The notes beneath the pieces were generated by a model. That model saw only the letters and a list, made by a program, of their open reading frames with translations, did not search any database and was not told the origin of the DNA. From Delphinus delphis (lineage: Eukaryota > Chordata > Mammalia > Artiodactyla > Delphinidae), in contig NC_082698.1 of the NCBI RefSeq assembly GCF_949987515.2, positions 29,788,070 to 29,852,069 on the forward strand: a stretch of DNA of 64,000 nucleotides. Direction: 5' to 3'. Below, one piece after another: positions 12,075 through 24,448 of this stretch (position 1 is the stretch's first letter; each line of letters begins with the position of its first letter). A program made the translations under genes and the position numbers.

Positions 12075-12275
12075 ATAATAGCTCTTCTTTCTTGAGCATT
12101 TTTAAGCATTATAGGTGCACTCTAAGCTTGTTCCGTTCTCACGCCAACTCTTTGAGGTAGACAGCGTTACTATTTCCACTGCACAGATGAGAAACATGAT
12201 GTTCAGAGATGTTAGGTAACTTGCCCAAAGACACAGAGCCCAGGTGTGTCTGCCTCCAAAGGTGGGGCTCCTGAA
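12075..12275 (-). mobile_element. MIR
   Basis: On the + strand it reads as reverse MIR: tcttgagcatttttaagcat, cactgcacagatgagaaaca and gtaacttgcccaaagacaca. Confidence 0.75.
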
Positions 12276-12727
12276 CCTGGGCCGATGCCCAAACAATGCC
12301 AGGCAGTGAAGTGCAGAGCTGTGGCTTGCAAACTTTATTTTCTCAGCCTAACCCTTTGGAGCAAAGAGAAATCTTCTGCAGTCTCCAAACGTCTAAATCA
12401 GACCAAAGTGGGGCTGCTGTGGTGGAAGAGGGTTCGGGACCCAGAGCCCTTCTCATCATCCTCTCTTCTTTTCCCCCGGATCCTTGAGGACCTTCAGGTC
12501 CCACAGGACACAAACCAAAAAGCTCTGGTGAAGCTGAAGGAGTGTGGGCTTCAGAGCTTCTGGTTCTTCTCTGCGTTGGAGAATACAAGTATTGACCTTC
12601 CAGAGTTGTGGGGAAGAGTATGTGGCTAATGCGTATGAAGCATCTAGTAGGCCCCCGCCCTCCGGCTACTATCAGTATTATCCTAACTGGTACGTCTTAT
12701 GGGAAAATAAGAGTTAATTCAGAGGGG

Positions 12728-13174
12728 ACTGTAGTGGGTTGATTGGTGAGCCCCCAAAAATGCACCCACGGCCTAATGCCTGGATCTTGTGAACATTACC
12801 TTATATGGGAAAATATGGGATTAAGTTAAAGATTTTGAGAAGAGCATGTCTTGGACCATCCAGGTGGGCCCTAAATGCAATCACACGTTTCCTTAAAAGA
12901 AAGAGGCACAGGTGGGGCTTAAAAGAGGAGGCGGTAATGTGACCACTGAGGCAGCGGTTAGAGGGAGGCGGCCCGCAGCCAAGCAATACCTACTGCTGCA
13001 AGAAGCTGCAAGAGGCAAGGAAGGGATTCTCTCCTGGAACTTGAAGAGATGCAGTCCTGCCCATACCTTGATTTGGGGTATCTGGACTCCAGAACTGTGA
13101 GACAATCCATTTCTGTTTTAAGCCGCCCAGGCTGTGGTAACGTTTGTTACAGCAGCCATAGGAAACTAATACAG
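12728..13174. mobile_element. Old LTR-like retroelement relic, family unassigned
   Basis: It begins gggttgattggtgagccccc and ends ccataggaaactaatacag, with ccagaactgtgagacaatcc and tgttttaagccgcccaggct before the end. This is a common ancient mammalian repeat of roughly 450 bp. I recognise the pattern but am not sure of the family name. Confidence 0.6.
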
Positions 13175-14069
13175 GGGCTCGTTGCCCCCGCTCGGCCCCA
13201 GCGCACACTCCACACACGGGGATTGTCTCACACAGAGGCAGGCGCGGAGGGCACGTGCTGGAATCCTTGGAATAAGACGTCAAAGGCGCGCACGCACCTC
13301 ACTCCTGGACATGGGCAAGCAGGCAGGAGTCCTCTCATCTCCAACAAGACCTTTCCAAGGGTGGAGTCTCCCGGTCACTGTGCATTCCTGCTCAGATATC
13401 CACTCTCCCCCTGCACCTCATCCCCGACAATCACAACGTTCGGTCGGGTATTTGTAATTCCCAGACTGTCATTTCTGACAACACGTCTGTGTCTCTCTGT
13501 TGAGGCCAGTGGCTGTGCGGACGGGAGCCTTATTTGTCGTGCTGCCACCCTTGAGCTTCCTCACTGTCCACATCCGGGCCCGGAGGGGGCTCTCAAGACG
13601 AGCAGTCACGCCTCCTCGAGGCAGCTCTCACTACAGCACCTCTGCCCTCGTTTCACTCGACTGTCAGTCTTGAACATTGCGTGTGGAGCTGAGCCAGGTC
13701 AGGTGTGTGCTGCCGTGCGGGGCTTGTGTGGTCTGGGGTCCGGCCGGGTCGTGCCATGTTCCCCAGCTGCAGAGACATTCTTCCCCTGGTGGTTCCTCGG
13801 CCGCCAGGCCGTGGAGACTTCTCCGTGAGAACCATCTGGCACTGATTTTTCACCTCCACCTTTGAGAATTCCCCAGAGCCACAAAGGAAAGAAGCAGTAA
13901 CTCTTCTTTGGCCACCACACCTGCTGAGGGACTATATCACATGCTAGCTCTGCACTCACTGGTATAATTTGGAGAGAGCTTAGCCGAAAGGAATCCCTGG
14001 TCTAGTCAAAATAATATGTTAGTTCATGAATAGAAGAAAAATAAGGCCTTATGGTGGGGTAAAAAGAAA

Positions 14070-14260
14070 CTAGAATTTGGAATCAAAGGAAGCAAATTCA
14101 AGACCCAGCCCTGACACTTTCCAGCGGTGTGATGGGCACATGACTAACCCCTGACCTTAGTTTTGCATTTAAAGGGGAGAGGAGATAAATAATAACCCCC
14201 ACGGGATCGCTGAGAGGATTAAGCCATATGTGTAGGTAAACCAGAAAGCACTAGGCAGCC
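14070..14260 (+). mobile_element. MIR
   Basis: Diverged MIR with the core order: aatttggaatcaaaggaagc, tccagcggtgtgatgggcac and ctgagaggattaagccat. Confidence 0.6.
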
Positions 14261-15164
14261 GCACACGCACCCCACGAGACCATGAGGTCTCTGTGTTTTG
14301 AGTCCTGGGATCTGGGCCAGGTTAGCCCAAGCCAGGTACTGTTCCACTAAAGGACTGCCGTTGAGGGCCAGGCTCCTTGCCATTTATTGAAGCTCTGAGT
14401 CAAGAGAGATCCCCAGCCAGGCTCCCATCACACGTTGCCCCATCTCCACTTGTACATTGAATTTCAAAAGATGCTGGCTGGTTTTCTCTTATCTCTAAAA
14501 CAGAGTGTTATGGTCGTGCCTCTTTCTCTCTGAAGGAACCAAATGCAGACATCAAAAGGAGAAGAAGAAAGCTCACGCCATCCCCAGGGGCTGATGCTGG
14601 CAGACTCCTAGGCTTGATCTGACCCTTTCCTGACCTGTGTGTGGGGAACAATGTGGGCAGAGCTGCAGAGGTCTGCACCCTGCTGGTCCTGGGAAGGGGT
14701 GGTGGGCATGAGGGGGAGGGGGGAGGGTTTATAGGAAAAGGCTAATGAAATGAATCACCAGTTTCCTATCTGCTCTGAGTGGGACGCTCAAGAAGCTGAG
14801 CCCTGGGCTGGGCTCTGCTTGGTAGCTCAAAAGAATGAATGGTCCCTTGGAGTGGGAGTCGACTCAGTTTCAGGAGAAGAGCTAGGGAGGGTGACGACAA
14901 CCTGTCTGTTATTCTTCACCCTCAGGGAGGATGTACATCCACCAGTGTGGTTGGGAGACTCAAATGGGTTGTGAATTAGTCAATAATATAATGCTTCTAG
15001 GTATTCACACCATAGCTCGTTCTCTACCTGTTCACCTGGAGCAATGTTGTTATAAACCCCTGGATGGCAGAGATCACGTCCATCCAGATCCTTTCGTACT
15101 GGACTCACAACACCGCGTGTCAACTGGTCCTTCCGGATCTTGAGGAGATTGAAAGGACTAGGGC

Positions 15165-15310
15165 TGGGTCTCACAGTTTGGTGAACATAAAAACCACCCA
15201 GGAGTTTGTTTGAAATGCTGATCCCTGGGCTCAGGAATTTGCATGTTTAACAAGTTCACCAGGTATCTCCGAGGTAAATGGTCTACAGGCTACTCTCTGA
15301 GGAATACTGA
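15165..15310. mobile_element. MER5A/MER20-like hAT relic
   Basis: It contains aacataaaaaccacccagga, gctgatccctgggctcagga and atttgcatgtttaacaagtt. Confidence 0.6.
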
Positions 15311-15314
15311 TCCA

Positions 15315-15470
15315 GACTCGCCCTTCTCAGGCTTCAATGTGCACATGAATCACTGTGGCATCTTATTAACATGCAGATTCTGACTCAGAGATCTGAGGCC
15401 CAAGATTTTGCATTTTTAACACGCTCCCAAACGTTGCTGGTGCCACCCGTCCCCACCCCCACTTAGAGTA
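15315..15470. mobile_element. MER5A/MER20-like hAT relic
   Basis: A second copy directly after the first: tcaatgtgcacatgaatcac, catgcagattctgactcaga and ttttgcatttttaacacgct. Confidence 0.65.
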
Positions 15471-16801
15471 GCAAGGGTCTCTCTACCTGCTGGTCCTCTG
15501 CCATCCCGAGGTACCAGTCCCTGCAAGGTCTTTAGTCTAGATGGACGGTTCAAACGTAAAATGTCTGCGTTACCTAAGACCTTAGATTATAGTCACGTAC
15601 CTTTCATCTGTAATTAAAACAACTGTTTATCTTGAGTTGCCAGTCAGGTAGGTGATTTCTATACTACAAGCACTTTAAGGAATAAATATCTAGGTACATT
15701 GGATACTTTCTCACTAATACTTAACACACAACATTTTCTGTCCCTAGAGCTTTAATGCACACTCTCTCCAGCAGCCAGATTCTGATTAGTGTTAATGCGT
15801 GGCTAAGGGAATTCAAGCCGTCGTGGCAACAAGGACCCCTCTGAATGAACGCCTTTCATAATTGACAGCTTTATATGTTTTTAAAGCAAGAGTCTCTTCT
15901 AGGACTATTTCCTCCAAATCAAAATGAAGAGTTTAATTCATCAGTTAACACTCCATAGCAACTGGAAGGCTTTGCTGCTTCCTCCAACTATTATTTCTCA
16001 AGACACAGCCAGGCATGCCTCCATTAGCTGCAGCATGAGGGAAAACTGGAAGGAACTTGATTTTACCGCAGGGAGGGGACAGCCAGGTGCGTAGGGAATG
16101 GAGGCCAGCAAGCGGGACGACACCGTCCTCAGGGTCCGGAGAGAGCAAGCGGAGATCCCAGCAGGCAAAGTGGGGACAACGTGTGTGGCCCCTGTACCCT
16201 GTGGGGCATGGGTGCAGCGCTCCAGCAGTGACTTGTATTAGCAATTCCAAGCAGATAGTTGTCACGGGGGAAGCTCGTCATCACGAAAAGGGCCTGCACC
16301 CAGCTAGAGTCTGGACCAGGACTCTGGGCGGACAGAGCCCTGGGCTAGAAGGACAGGCCTTTTCTAAGTTGAAGCTGGCCGTCTCCATCTGCCCATGAAC
16401 TGTGAGCCACAGGACCCCACTGGTCCTTGTCTTCACATGACAGCCCTGCCTTTCACCAGCCAAGACCTGTCTGTCCTCTGCCCTCACCAGGGCCTGTGAC
16501 CTGTGTCTGGTGACCTATGTCTGCTTGCTTGTCCAACCCGGGCATCAGGCCAGGCTGACTGAGGGCAGCCTCCTGTACACCTCGCATCCAGTCCAGCGCC
16601 CAGCTCCGGACTTCCTGCCTGCTGGAGAAAACCACAGCTGTCTCTGACCAGACCCTCAGCAAATTCCTGTCGCCTCCATTTCACGGGGCGTTCCTGCAGC
16701 TCGATGGGTCTATCATTCAGCTCCTGTCAAACAGGGTAGAAGAACGAGGGCTCCTGGGGGGCTCAGTGAGGCTATCTCTGCTGCAGACAACAGCCATATA
16801 T

Positions 16802-16900
16802 TGTGTGCACGTGTGTGCGTGTGTGCGTGCGTGTGTGAGCGTGTGTGTGAGCGTGTGTCTGTGCATGCGTGTGTGTGCATGTGTGTGTATGCACACATGC
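16802..16900. repeat. GT/GC-rich alternating tract
   Basis: About 100 bp of almost pure alternating purine and pyrimidine, a mix of TG, CG and CA steps. It is imperfect, so it is an old microsatellite. Confidence 0.92.
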
Positions 16901-17214
16901 AAAACCTGCAGCTGTGTCATAGTTTACACATTTTCTTTCATCTGACCTTGAGGTAGAGCAAATATTATTAGCCCCACTCTATAGACGAGGAAACTGAATC
17001 CTCGGGAATGTATGTACACAGGCTCCTTTATCAAACACTGTGATGGAGACTAGAAGTATAAAATACAGTCTAGAACTCCTTGGAGCTCACAGTCTTCTAT
17101 GCTCAAGGCTACAGAGGTAATAATCCTAATAATTCATTCTTTCAAAAGTATTTATCGAGTTCCCGTTACGTGTCAGGTACTAAGTGTAGATGGGAGAAGA
17201 CAGACTGACTAACT

Positions 17215-17375
17215 CGGGTTTATTGAGCATTTGCTCCACACTCAGCACTGTGTTGACTACTTTACAGGCTTTATCTTCATCCTTGGCACAACCCATGGCA
17301 CAGGAGCTGGTATCAGGAAGCTGAGGCCTGGACCAGCTGGATGACTGGTTCAAGGATGCCCACACAGCTGGAGAG
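17215..17375 (-). mobile_element. MIR (partial)
   Basis: It has tttattgagcatttgctcca, gactactttacaggctttat and aggatgcccacacagctgg, in reverse MIR order. Confidence 0.55.
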
Positions 17376-18676
17376 TTGCAAGCAGGGACGTGCCCTCGGG
17401 CAGTCTGGCTTGTGGTCCAAGCTTCTCATTACGGAGCTGTACTGCCTCTCAGCCTTTCTGTTCTAACTTCAGGTCCAGTGTGCTTTCTGCCGTCCCGTGT
17501 TGCCCACACAGAGCCCACCTCACTCCCAAGAGAAGATGCTCCCACTGCCTTTTCCCAGCCATTCCAAAGGGCTGGAGGCAGGCAGTCCCCATTCTGGATT
17601 CAAAACTCCAAATGCCTGCCCTCACCTGCCCCCACCCTGAGCCAGCCCAACCTGTACTCCACCTCTGCCTGTGCCTCTCCCCAGGCCAGCTCCTGGCACC
17701 CTGTCCCGGCCTCCCTGCTGTGATCGCTCCACTGCTGAGATGCTGCTCTCATGAGCATTGGTCCTAGTCAAAGGCTGTCAACCGTAGGCTCCAGCTCCTG
17801 GCTCTCAGGATGGACATGTGACTGAAACGGGGCTAATCAGGGCCCTTTCCTGGGGTTTTTCACATCGGAACTGAGGAAAGCAAGCCTGTCCACTCCGTGC
17901 TAAGGCTGAGAGTGTATACAGGTCAGGCCTCGTGAAGAAGGGTGGTGTGAGACGATGAGGCCAACAGAGAAGAGGGGAGAAGCCAGGGGAGAGGAAGTCC
18001 TGACGACCTCCTGGTCAGAACCCTGGCTCCAGGCACCCCAAGGCCTCTCTGTTCCCCTGCTCTTCTGGCAGGTTGGACACCTGAACCAGTACTTTCTTCA
18101 GTTAGTTTCAGGTGGAGTGTTTGCCACTTGCAACCAAAGAGTCCTGATTCACCCAGCCTCCATCTGTCACCTGAATCCCTCCTTTGATAGTGTATGCAAT
18201 TCCTGCCTCCCTGTCTTCCTCTTTTCTTGAGATAAACATGCCTTGAGGGATGGAGTCATGGTCTTCTTCATCATCATCAACCATCAACATGAACACCATG
18301 ACTGAGGACCCGTCTTTTCCTGGCATCGTCCTAGGTATGGAGGGGCTAGAGCTGCAAACAGTAGCCTCTGCCTTCTGGTTGCCTCCATGTTCATCAAAAT
18401 ATAAGAAATTCCAAGGGCACAGAGCACGTGCTGAGCACAGATCTTTTTTAGAACAGGGCATAAATCAATCAGTCTGCGTGGAATTTTTACAGAACAGAGA
18501 CACTCATCACTGCAGATTATTCTGACCTTTCGGTGCCAAACATCCCTTTCTTGAAAAACCATCCATCCCTTAGGACAAAAGGTTTTTATCCTTCATCTTA
18601 AAGTAACCTTCTTATTCTTTGCACTGCATTTGTGGGGTCTTTTCCACCCTGGTTAGCTCCTAGTTCAGGATCAAGT

Positions 18677-18699
18677 GTTTTTGTTTGTTTGTTTGTTTT
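18677..18699. repeat. (GTTT)n
   Basis: Short tetranucleotide run of GTTT units. Confidence 0.9.
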
Positions 18700-19200
18700 C
18701 TGGGATGCCCTTTCCAGACTTACCCAATTCACTCCCCTGTAAGATCTCCAGCCCCAGATTTCTCATCATGGCTAGAAACCTCCCATTAACAGTCTCCTTT
18801 CCTTTAAACTAACGCCTGGCCTCTGGCTATGTCCCCTTCTAGGATACAGTCTGTGAGTCTCCTGTTGGAATGCCTTCCCATATGTTTTCTGGTCCTATTT
18901 AACTTCAATGGCTTTCAAAGAATTAAATGCGTAAAAAGGAAAAAGGAGCATTACACACAGTTCCAAAGAAATGATCCATGTTCAAGGTTACGCTTTCAAA
19001 ATGGGAAACAGATGTGGCTAGAAAGGAAAGAAGAATTCAAAGGAGGAGTAGAAAAATAGGGGTTTCTGGAATCCTTGTATTTCTTCCACCCTTATGCTCT
19101 GCACAGACCCTCAAGATATTCTGAGATCCATGTGTCAACCCAACAGATCCAGGCCTCCCTTGTGTAGACCTGCCTACTGTGAATCAAAAGGCTATCTTAG

Positions 19201-19402
19201 GGCTTCCCTGGTGGCGCAGTGGTTGAGAGTCCGCCTGCTGATGCAGGGGACGCAGGTTCGTGCCCCAGTCCGGGAAGATCCCACATGCCGCAGAGCGGCT
19301 GGACCCGTGAGCCATGGCCGCTGAGCCTGTGCGTCCGGAGCCTGTGCTCCGCAGCGGGAGAGGCCACAACAGTGAGAGGCCTGCGTACTGCGCAAAAAAA
19401 AA
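19201..19402 (+). mobile_element. CHR SINE, young short subtype
   Basis: It begins ggcttccctggtggcgcagt, with a B box of GGTTCGTGCCC and a pure A tail. The flanking duplication aaaaggctatcttag is a perfect 15 bases at 19186-19200 and 19403-19417. Confidence 0.96.
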
Positions 19403-19559
19403 AAAAGGCTATCTTAGAGAATTCTACTGATTACTGAGTAATGTTTTTTCCTATTTTCCAGAGATAAATTCTTCTTCCCCTTAGGTCTGAAATGATAGGT
19501 CATCGTTGTCTACTTTCTTGTCCAAAAATGTAGCTAGTTAAAAACAAGTTATCCTTTCT

Positions 19560-20010
19560 CACAGTTCTTTGAGTCGGGAATTTGGGCAGGGTCAGCTGGC
19601 AGGGGTGGAGGGGTGCTCTGCTCCATGTGACATCAGCTGGTGTCACTCACTCAGCTGCACTGTGTCGTCAGCTTGGCTGGGCTGGAAGGCCCACGAAGTC
19701 TTTGCTCATTTATCTGATGCCTCGGTGTTCTTCCACATGGCCTCTCCCTGGGGCTAGATTGGGCTTCCTCAGAGCATGGTGGTCTCAAAGTGGCCGAACT
19801 TCTTACATGGTGCCTGGCTTCCCCCAGAGACAACGTGGGAGCTGGTGGGCCTCTTTAAGGCTAGGCCCAGAACTGGCCCACGTTCTGCCAACCGAGTCAA
19901 GTCACAAAGCCAGCCCTGAGTCAAGGGAGGCGAAATGGATTCCACCTCTTCATGGGTGGAGTAACACGTCCATACAAAGAGGAAAGAAAAGGATGGCAGC
20001 CATCTCTGGA
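19560..20010. mobile_element. Possible old LTR-type relic
   Basis: Contains ttccacatggcctctccctg, cttacatggtgcctggcttc and ggattccacctcttcatggg, which together recall an old mammalian LTR-class repeat. The family is uncertain. Confidence 0.4.
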
Positions 20011-20374
20011 TATCAGCTACCGTATCCCTATAACCACTTCACTCAGAGGGCACGTGCTCATTTCTTAACCTTAGATAAACCCCATGTATAGAGCACTGTT
20101 CTCATCTTACTTAACTCTTCTCAGTCTCTTTTTTTCCCTGCAGATTATTTTACCTCACAATCTCTATTCTAAGACCTAACACCTTTCTTCCATTCAACTT
20201 ATACTCTCTCTAAATACTTGTTTCAGAAAACTGTGTGTTCCCAAGTACTGAGCTCAAATTAATTTTTACTAAAGCTTATTTTAATTTTGTGTTCTGTTAT
20301 GATAACGATGACTTAGAACCTGTAATATGCCCATAATATAAGGCTGACAAGCCTTTAAAATCGTTTCCTGTGAA

Positions 20375-20580
20375 GAACCAAATGGTAAATATTCTCAACT
20401 TTTGGGCCATACAGTCTGTGTTGCAATTACTTAGCTCTGTTGTACAGGAAAAACAGCCACAGAAAACATGTAAATGAATGAGCAGGTCTGTGTTCCAATA
20501 AAACTTTATTTACAAATATAAGCAGCAGGCCAGACTTGGCCCAAAGGTCTTGATTTTGCTGATCCCTGCTTTAGACTAAG
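20375..20580. mobile_element. Old MER-type DNA transposon relic
   Basis: It has the familiar set atggtaaatattctcaactt, gttccaataaaactttattt, gcaggccagacttggcccaa and gctgatccctgctttaga. This is a common non-autonomous element, probably hAT class. Confidence 0.65.
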
Positions 20581-21574
20581 GGATCAGTTTGTCTTTCAAT
20601 ATATATTTTGTCTAATGATTAGCTGTTTGACTTTCAGAAAGTCACTCTTCTCTGAAATTCACTTCTTCATCTATAAAATAAGGGTATTGAAATAACCAAG
20701 AATAAAATAGCCCCTTACGCCTGTAGTCCTGAAAATGCCACACATCTTTAAAAACCTTTGAAGGAAATGCCCAGAAAGGCCATAAGATGAGTTGTTTCTC
20801 TATGATAATATCTCAGAGCTCTGTTGATATTTCCACGACTTTGTATCTTTCCAGGGATCTCTCTCTTTTTCTCTCTGGGTCTGTGTATCCTCCCTTCTGT
20901 GTGTCCCAGTGTCTTTACAGGCCAATCTCTTTATCTGTGTTTACAGTGTTTTTCTCTCTATGCTCAGGGCTTCATTGCCCCTCAGTTTCCATTTTTCTGT
21001 ATTCTCGTGTGTCTCTCTCTTGCATTCGGATTTATACGTGCATCTGTCTCGTCTCCCTGCATCTCTCCCCTGATTATAATGTTGAATAGCTATATATTTT
21101 TCATTATTTTCCTTTTTAATGAAAAAAGTTCCCTATTCTTAGTTTTCAAAGTAGTATATTTTTCAAATTTCAGCCAAGTTTCTATTTATGTACAGTGAGA
21201 TATCGTGTATAAACTACGTAGCACAGTATCTAATATATAGTAGGTACCCAATAATCATTGCATCCCTTCATCTGGCTTCCCCTTTATGTAACTGCCTAAA
21301 TGAGTTTTTTTCATGTAGGTCAACAGTTCTCAACAGAGAGAAAGGCTGGTCCTCTGTCTTTATCTATAATACCTTGTTACTCTCTCTCACCTTTACTCAG
21401 GACACCAGCTCCTGGCCTCCTCCTGGTGTCGTTACCATGTTTGTACATAACTTGAGGACTAATGTAAGCAGAGGATCAAAGACCAAGCAAGAGACTGGTG
21501 GCTCAGTTGACTTTGCTCGGCCACCCAGTGATGATCTGGTACCTCCCAGAGGCTCCTTCTATTTCGTTCGCTCT

Positions 21575-22880
21575 GCAAGTATTTATTGAGTGCTTGTTAC
21601 GCCCTAGGTGATGGGGAGACAGAAGTGAACACAGCAGACACAGTCCCTGCCCTCCTGAAGCTTATAGTTTCCTGGGAGAAATGGGCAATACATAGGTAAC
21701 CAAACCAGAGTAGGACAGAGGAGGCCGTGACTGGAATACGGAGGAGGAGAAGGTCTCTCCGAGATGCCTTTCAAGGTGAGACCTAAAGGATGAGATGAAG
21801 CCGGCCCAGGAGAGAGGTGGAGGGAGGGTGCTCTGGTCAGAGGGCTGGGACCTGCCTGCTGGACCTTTAGGAGCTGAAAGGGAGGTGGTGTGGTGTTATG
21901 CGGTCAGCAAGGCAGGAAGCAAAGCGAATATGCTCCCAGGACAGGCGTGATAAAAGGTCTGGGTTTCATTCCAACATAATGGGAAACCACCACAGGGTTT
22001 TAGGCAGGAGAATGGCTGATCTGATTTATGTGTTAAAAAGATGACTCTGGCTATGCCGTGGGGGATTTCAACTGGTGGGGGAAGTGGGGAAGCAGAGAAA
22101 GGAGGCTCTCCAGAGATGGTGGCAGTGGAGGGGGAAAGAAGAGAAAGGATTTGAAATATTTTAAGAGGTAGAAATGACGGGATTGACTGATGAATTAGAT
22201 GTGAAGTCAAGGAAGTGGGAGAACCAAGGCTGACACCAGCTTTCTGGCTTTGGTATTTGGATGCCCATTGCAGGGAGGAGCGATCAATAGTTCCATTTTG
22301 GTCACATTCCATCGGAGATGACTGTGGCGCATGCAGGGGGAGATGTCAGGTAGGCAGTCGGATATATGAGTCTGAGGTTGGACTGGGGATTTGGGTTGGA
22401 GGTATAAATTTGGGAGTTGTCAGTCATGGGGTTGGATATTATCCCCTAGTGAAAGGGGATGGAGAGAGGAGAAGGGGCTCCTGGACCGGGCTTGGGGACT
22501 CCAACATTAAGAGGCAGAGAGAGGAGGGAGTGCCTACAAAGAGGAAAAGGAGGGGGAACCAGAGAGAAAGAAGGAAAACCAGAGGAGGACGGCATCCTCA
22601 GAGCCAAGAGAGCAGAGTGTTATAAGAGGCAAGTGGCCGAGAGCCCAGGCCACTGTGCCAGATACAGCCGAGGGTCCCCAGGAGATGGGACAGAAAGGGC
22701 ATCCCTATTTGTGGCCTCATGAAAGCCACCAATGGCCATAACAAGGGCAGCTTTGCTGGAGTTGGGCGGGGGTGGAATGTGGATAGCAGGTGGGGTAAAT
22801 TGTCGGTAAGAAAATGGAGAGCACTTGTAAAGACATCTCTTTGAGTTTAGTGACAAAGGGGAATGAAGAAATATTCCAGC
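21575..22880. repeat. Long old interspersed repeat (about 1.3 kb)
   Basis: It starts tatttattgagtgcttgtta and passes through cagtccctgccctcctgaag, aaaaagatgactctggctat, ggtaggcagtcggatatatg and gtataaatttgggagttgtc, then ends near 22880. The order matches a long mammal-wide noncoding repeat whose short pieces also occur at 26445, 30160, 54595, 56525 and 63140. I cannot name the family with confidence. Confidence 0.6.
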
Positions 22881-22994
22881 AGAAGATGAGAGGTCACAGG
22901 TGGGATGTTTGGGGATGAGAAATGTTAGTGTGTGTTTGGAAACTCGAAGTGATCACTATAGAGAGTGAGAGCTTGTTCCTCGGCTTTTTTTTTA

Positions 22995-23165
22995 AGTAAC
23001 GATGAGAACTTATAATTGTGTAACCTCTTCACAGTTTACCAAGTGTTATCATAACACACACTGTCTCTTATCCTCACAGAGTTATAGTTGAGGAAGCTGA
23101 AGCTTAGAGGAATTGAGTGACAGGCTCAAGGTCAGAGCCAGGAAGTGGCAGGCCCAGGACCCCAC
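22995..23165 (-). mobile_element. MIR
   Basis: Reverse MIR: cttcacagtttaccaagtgt, cttatcctcacagagttata and ttgagtgacaggctcaaggt. Confidence 0.7.
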
Positions 23166-23401
23166 GCCCTGGCTGCTCTTCTTGGCCTGACCCCAAGGCC
23201 CCTCCCTGTCGACAGTGGACCAGCGTGAAAACTGGGCGGTACTCACACGAGGATGGGTTGTGCCCCGCTGGTGTCTCGCAAGCAGATTTTTAAATTTCCA
23301 CTGAGCCAATCACTTGTGCCTGCTGGCCCAGCCTTTGATATTATGAAGTCGCAGCTGCTTTTCGAGAACACAGGACCCTGTCCCACTTCCTAAGCCTGTT
23401 T

Positions 23402-23606
23402 TTTTTTTTTTTTTGCGGTACACGGGCCTCTCACTGTTGTGGCCTCTCCCGCTGCGGAGCACAGGCTCCGGATGCGCAGGCTCAGCGGCCATGGCTCACG
23501 GGCCCAGCCGCTCCGCGGCACGTGGGATCCTCCCGTACCAGGGCACGAACCCGCGTCCCCTGCATCGGCAGGCGGACTCTCAACCACTGCGCCACCAGGG
23601 AAGCCC
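23402..23606 (-). mobile_element. CHR SINE, young short subtype
   Basis: On the - strand the head is gggcttccctggtggcgcag; the tail shows as a T run at 23402-23414. The 13-base duplication cctaagcctgttt is perfect at 23389-23401 and 23607-23619. Confidence 0.96.
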
Positions 23607-23774
23607 CCTAAGCCTGTTTAATTGAGCTTCAAAGCCTCCTGAATTTCTAGAAGTGCCCAACAATCTCGGGCGGTGTCAGAGAGAGGAAACATGAAATCCC
23701 ACGTCCTTCACATCCATCTTCCCCGACTGGTGGGAACTGCAGCCCCAGAAGGACCGTGGTGGGACTGTGGCTGA

Positions 23775-23905
23775 CCTCTGAACATCAGTCTCCACACCTG
23801 TAAAATCCTAGGATCGTCATGAGGATGAAGTGAAGTAGTGGGTGTGAAGTACTCAGAAGGGTGCTTGGCGCGTGGTGGCTGCTCTGCGAATGCCCCCGTG
23901 ATTAT
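23775..23905 (+). mobile_element. MIR (3' part)
   Basis: Contains cagtctccacacctgtaaaa, cgtcatgaggatgaagtga and gggtgcttggcgcgtggtgg. Confidence 0.6.
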
Positions 23906-24215
23906 TTTCCTTTATTGCTCACTCACTCACTTTTATGACAGACACTTGCTGGGCATCTTCTCTCTGCCAACTATGGCTCTAGGCACAGCAAACACAGAGC
24001 TGTATCCACATGCTTCCTCGGCTCAAGAAGCATATGTTTTAATGAGGGGAAGTGATGTTGGAACACAAACAGCTCTGCCTCGTGGTAATAAGCAAGGTGC
24101 AAAACGCTGTGGGTGTCCAGGGAAGAGAAGATCACATGTAGCCCAGGCAGCTGGGGCAGGCTTCGTGTGAGGAGCGTAGGGCGGGGTGGGATGGAACCAG
24201 CTGGAGCGTCAGCCC

Positions 24216-24277
24216 CATGCAGAAGAGGGGGAGGGGATAAGCCTTCTTCATGCAGAAGAGGGGGAGGGGATAAGGCT
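24216..24277. repeat. 33-bp tandem duplication
   Basis: The segment beginning catgcagaagagggggaggg occurs at 24216 and again at 24249, exactly 33 bases apart; the second copy is truncated. Confidence 0.95.
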
Positions 24278-24448
24278 GGCTGTCCTGGGGGGAGATTGTG
24301 AGAGGCTTGGATATCAGTGCAGCAGACCCAGCCAGGTGGGTGGGGGGAAGGGGTGGCAGCTCCGTGCCCCATCTCTCAGCCTTGCACCCCGTGTTGCTGG
24401 GACCCCTACCTAGGAGCCCTTGGTCTGGCTTTGTGTCTGTAGTCCCTT

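Noticed and set aside
12799..12808. Perfect SRF CArG box CCTTATATGG
   Set aside because: It lies in an old LTR-like repeat whose common sequence is one or two bases from this, so it most likely arose by mutation.
13049..13828. 259-codon open frame on the + strand
   Set aside because: It begins inside an old LTR-like repeat and continues through GC-rich intron. It shows no domain or repeat-like protein pattern, so it is chance openness in CpG-rich sequence.
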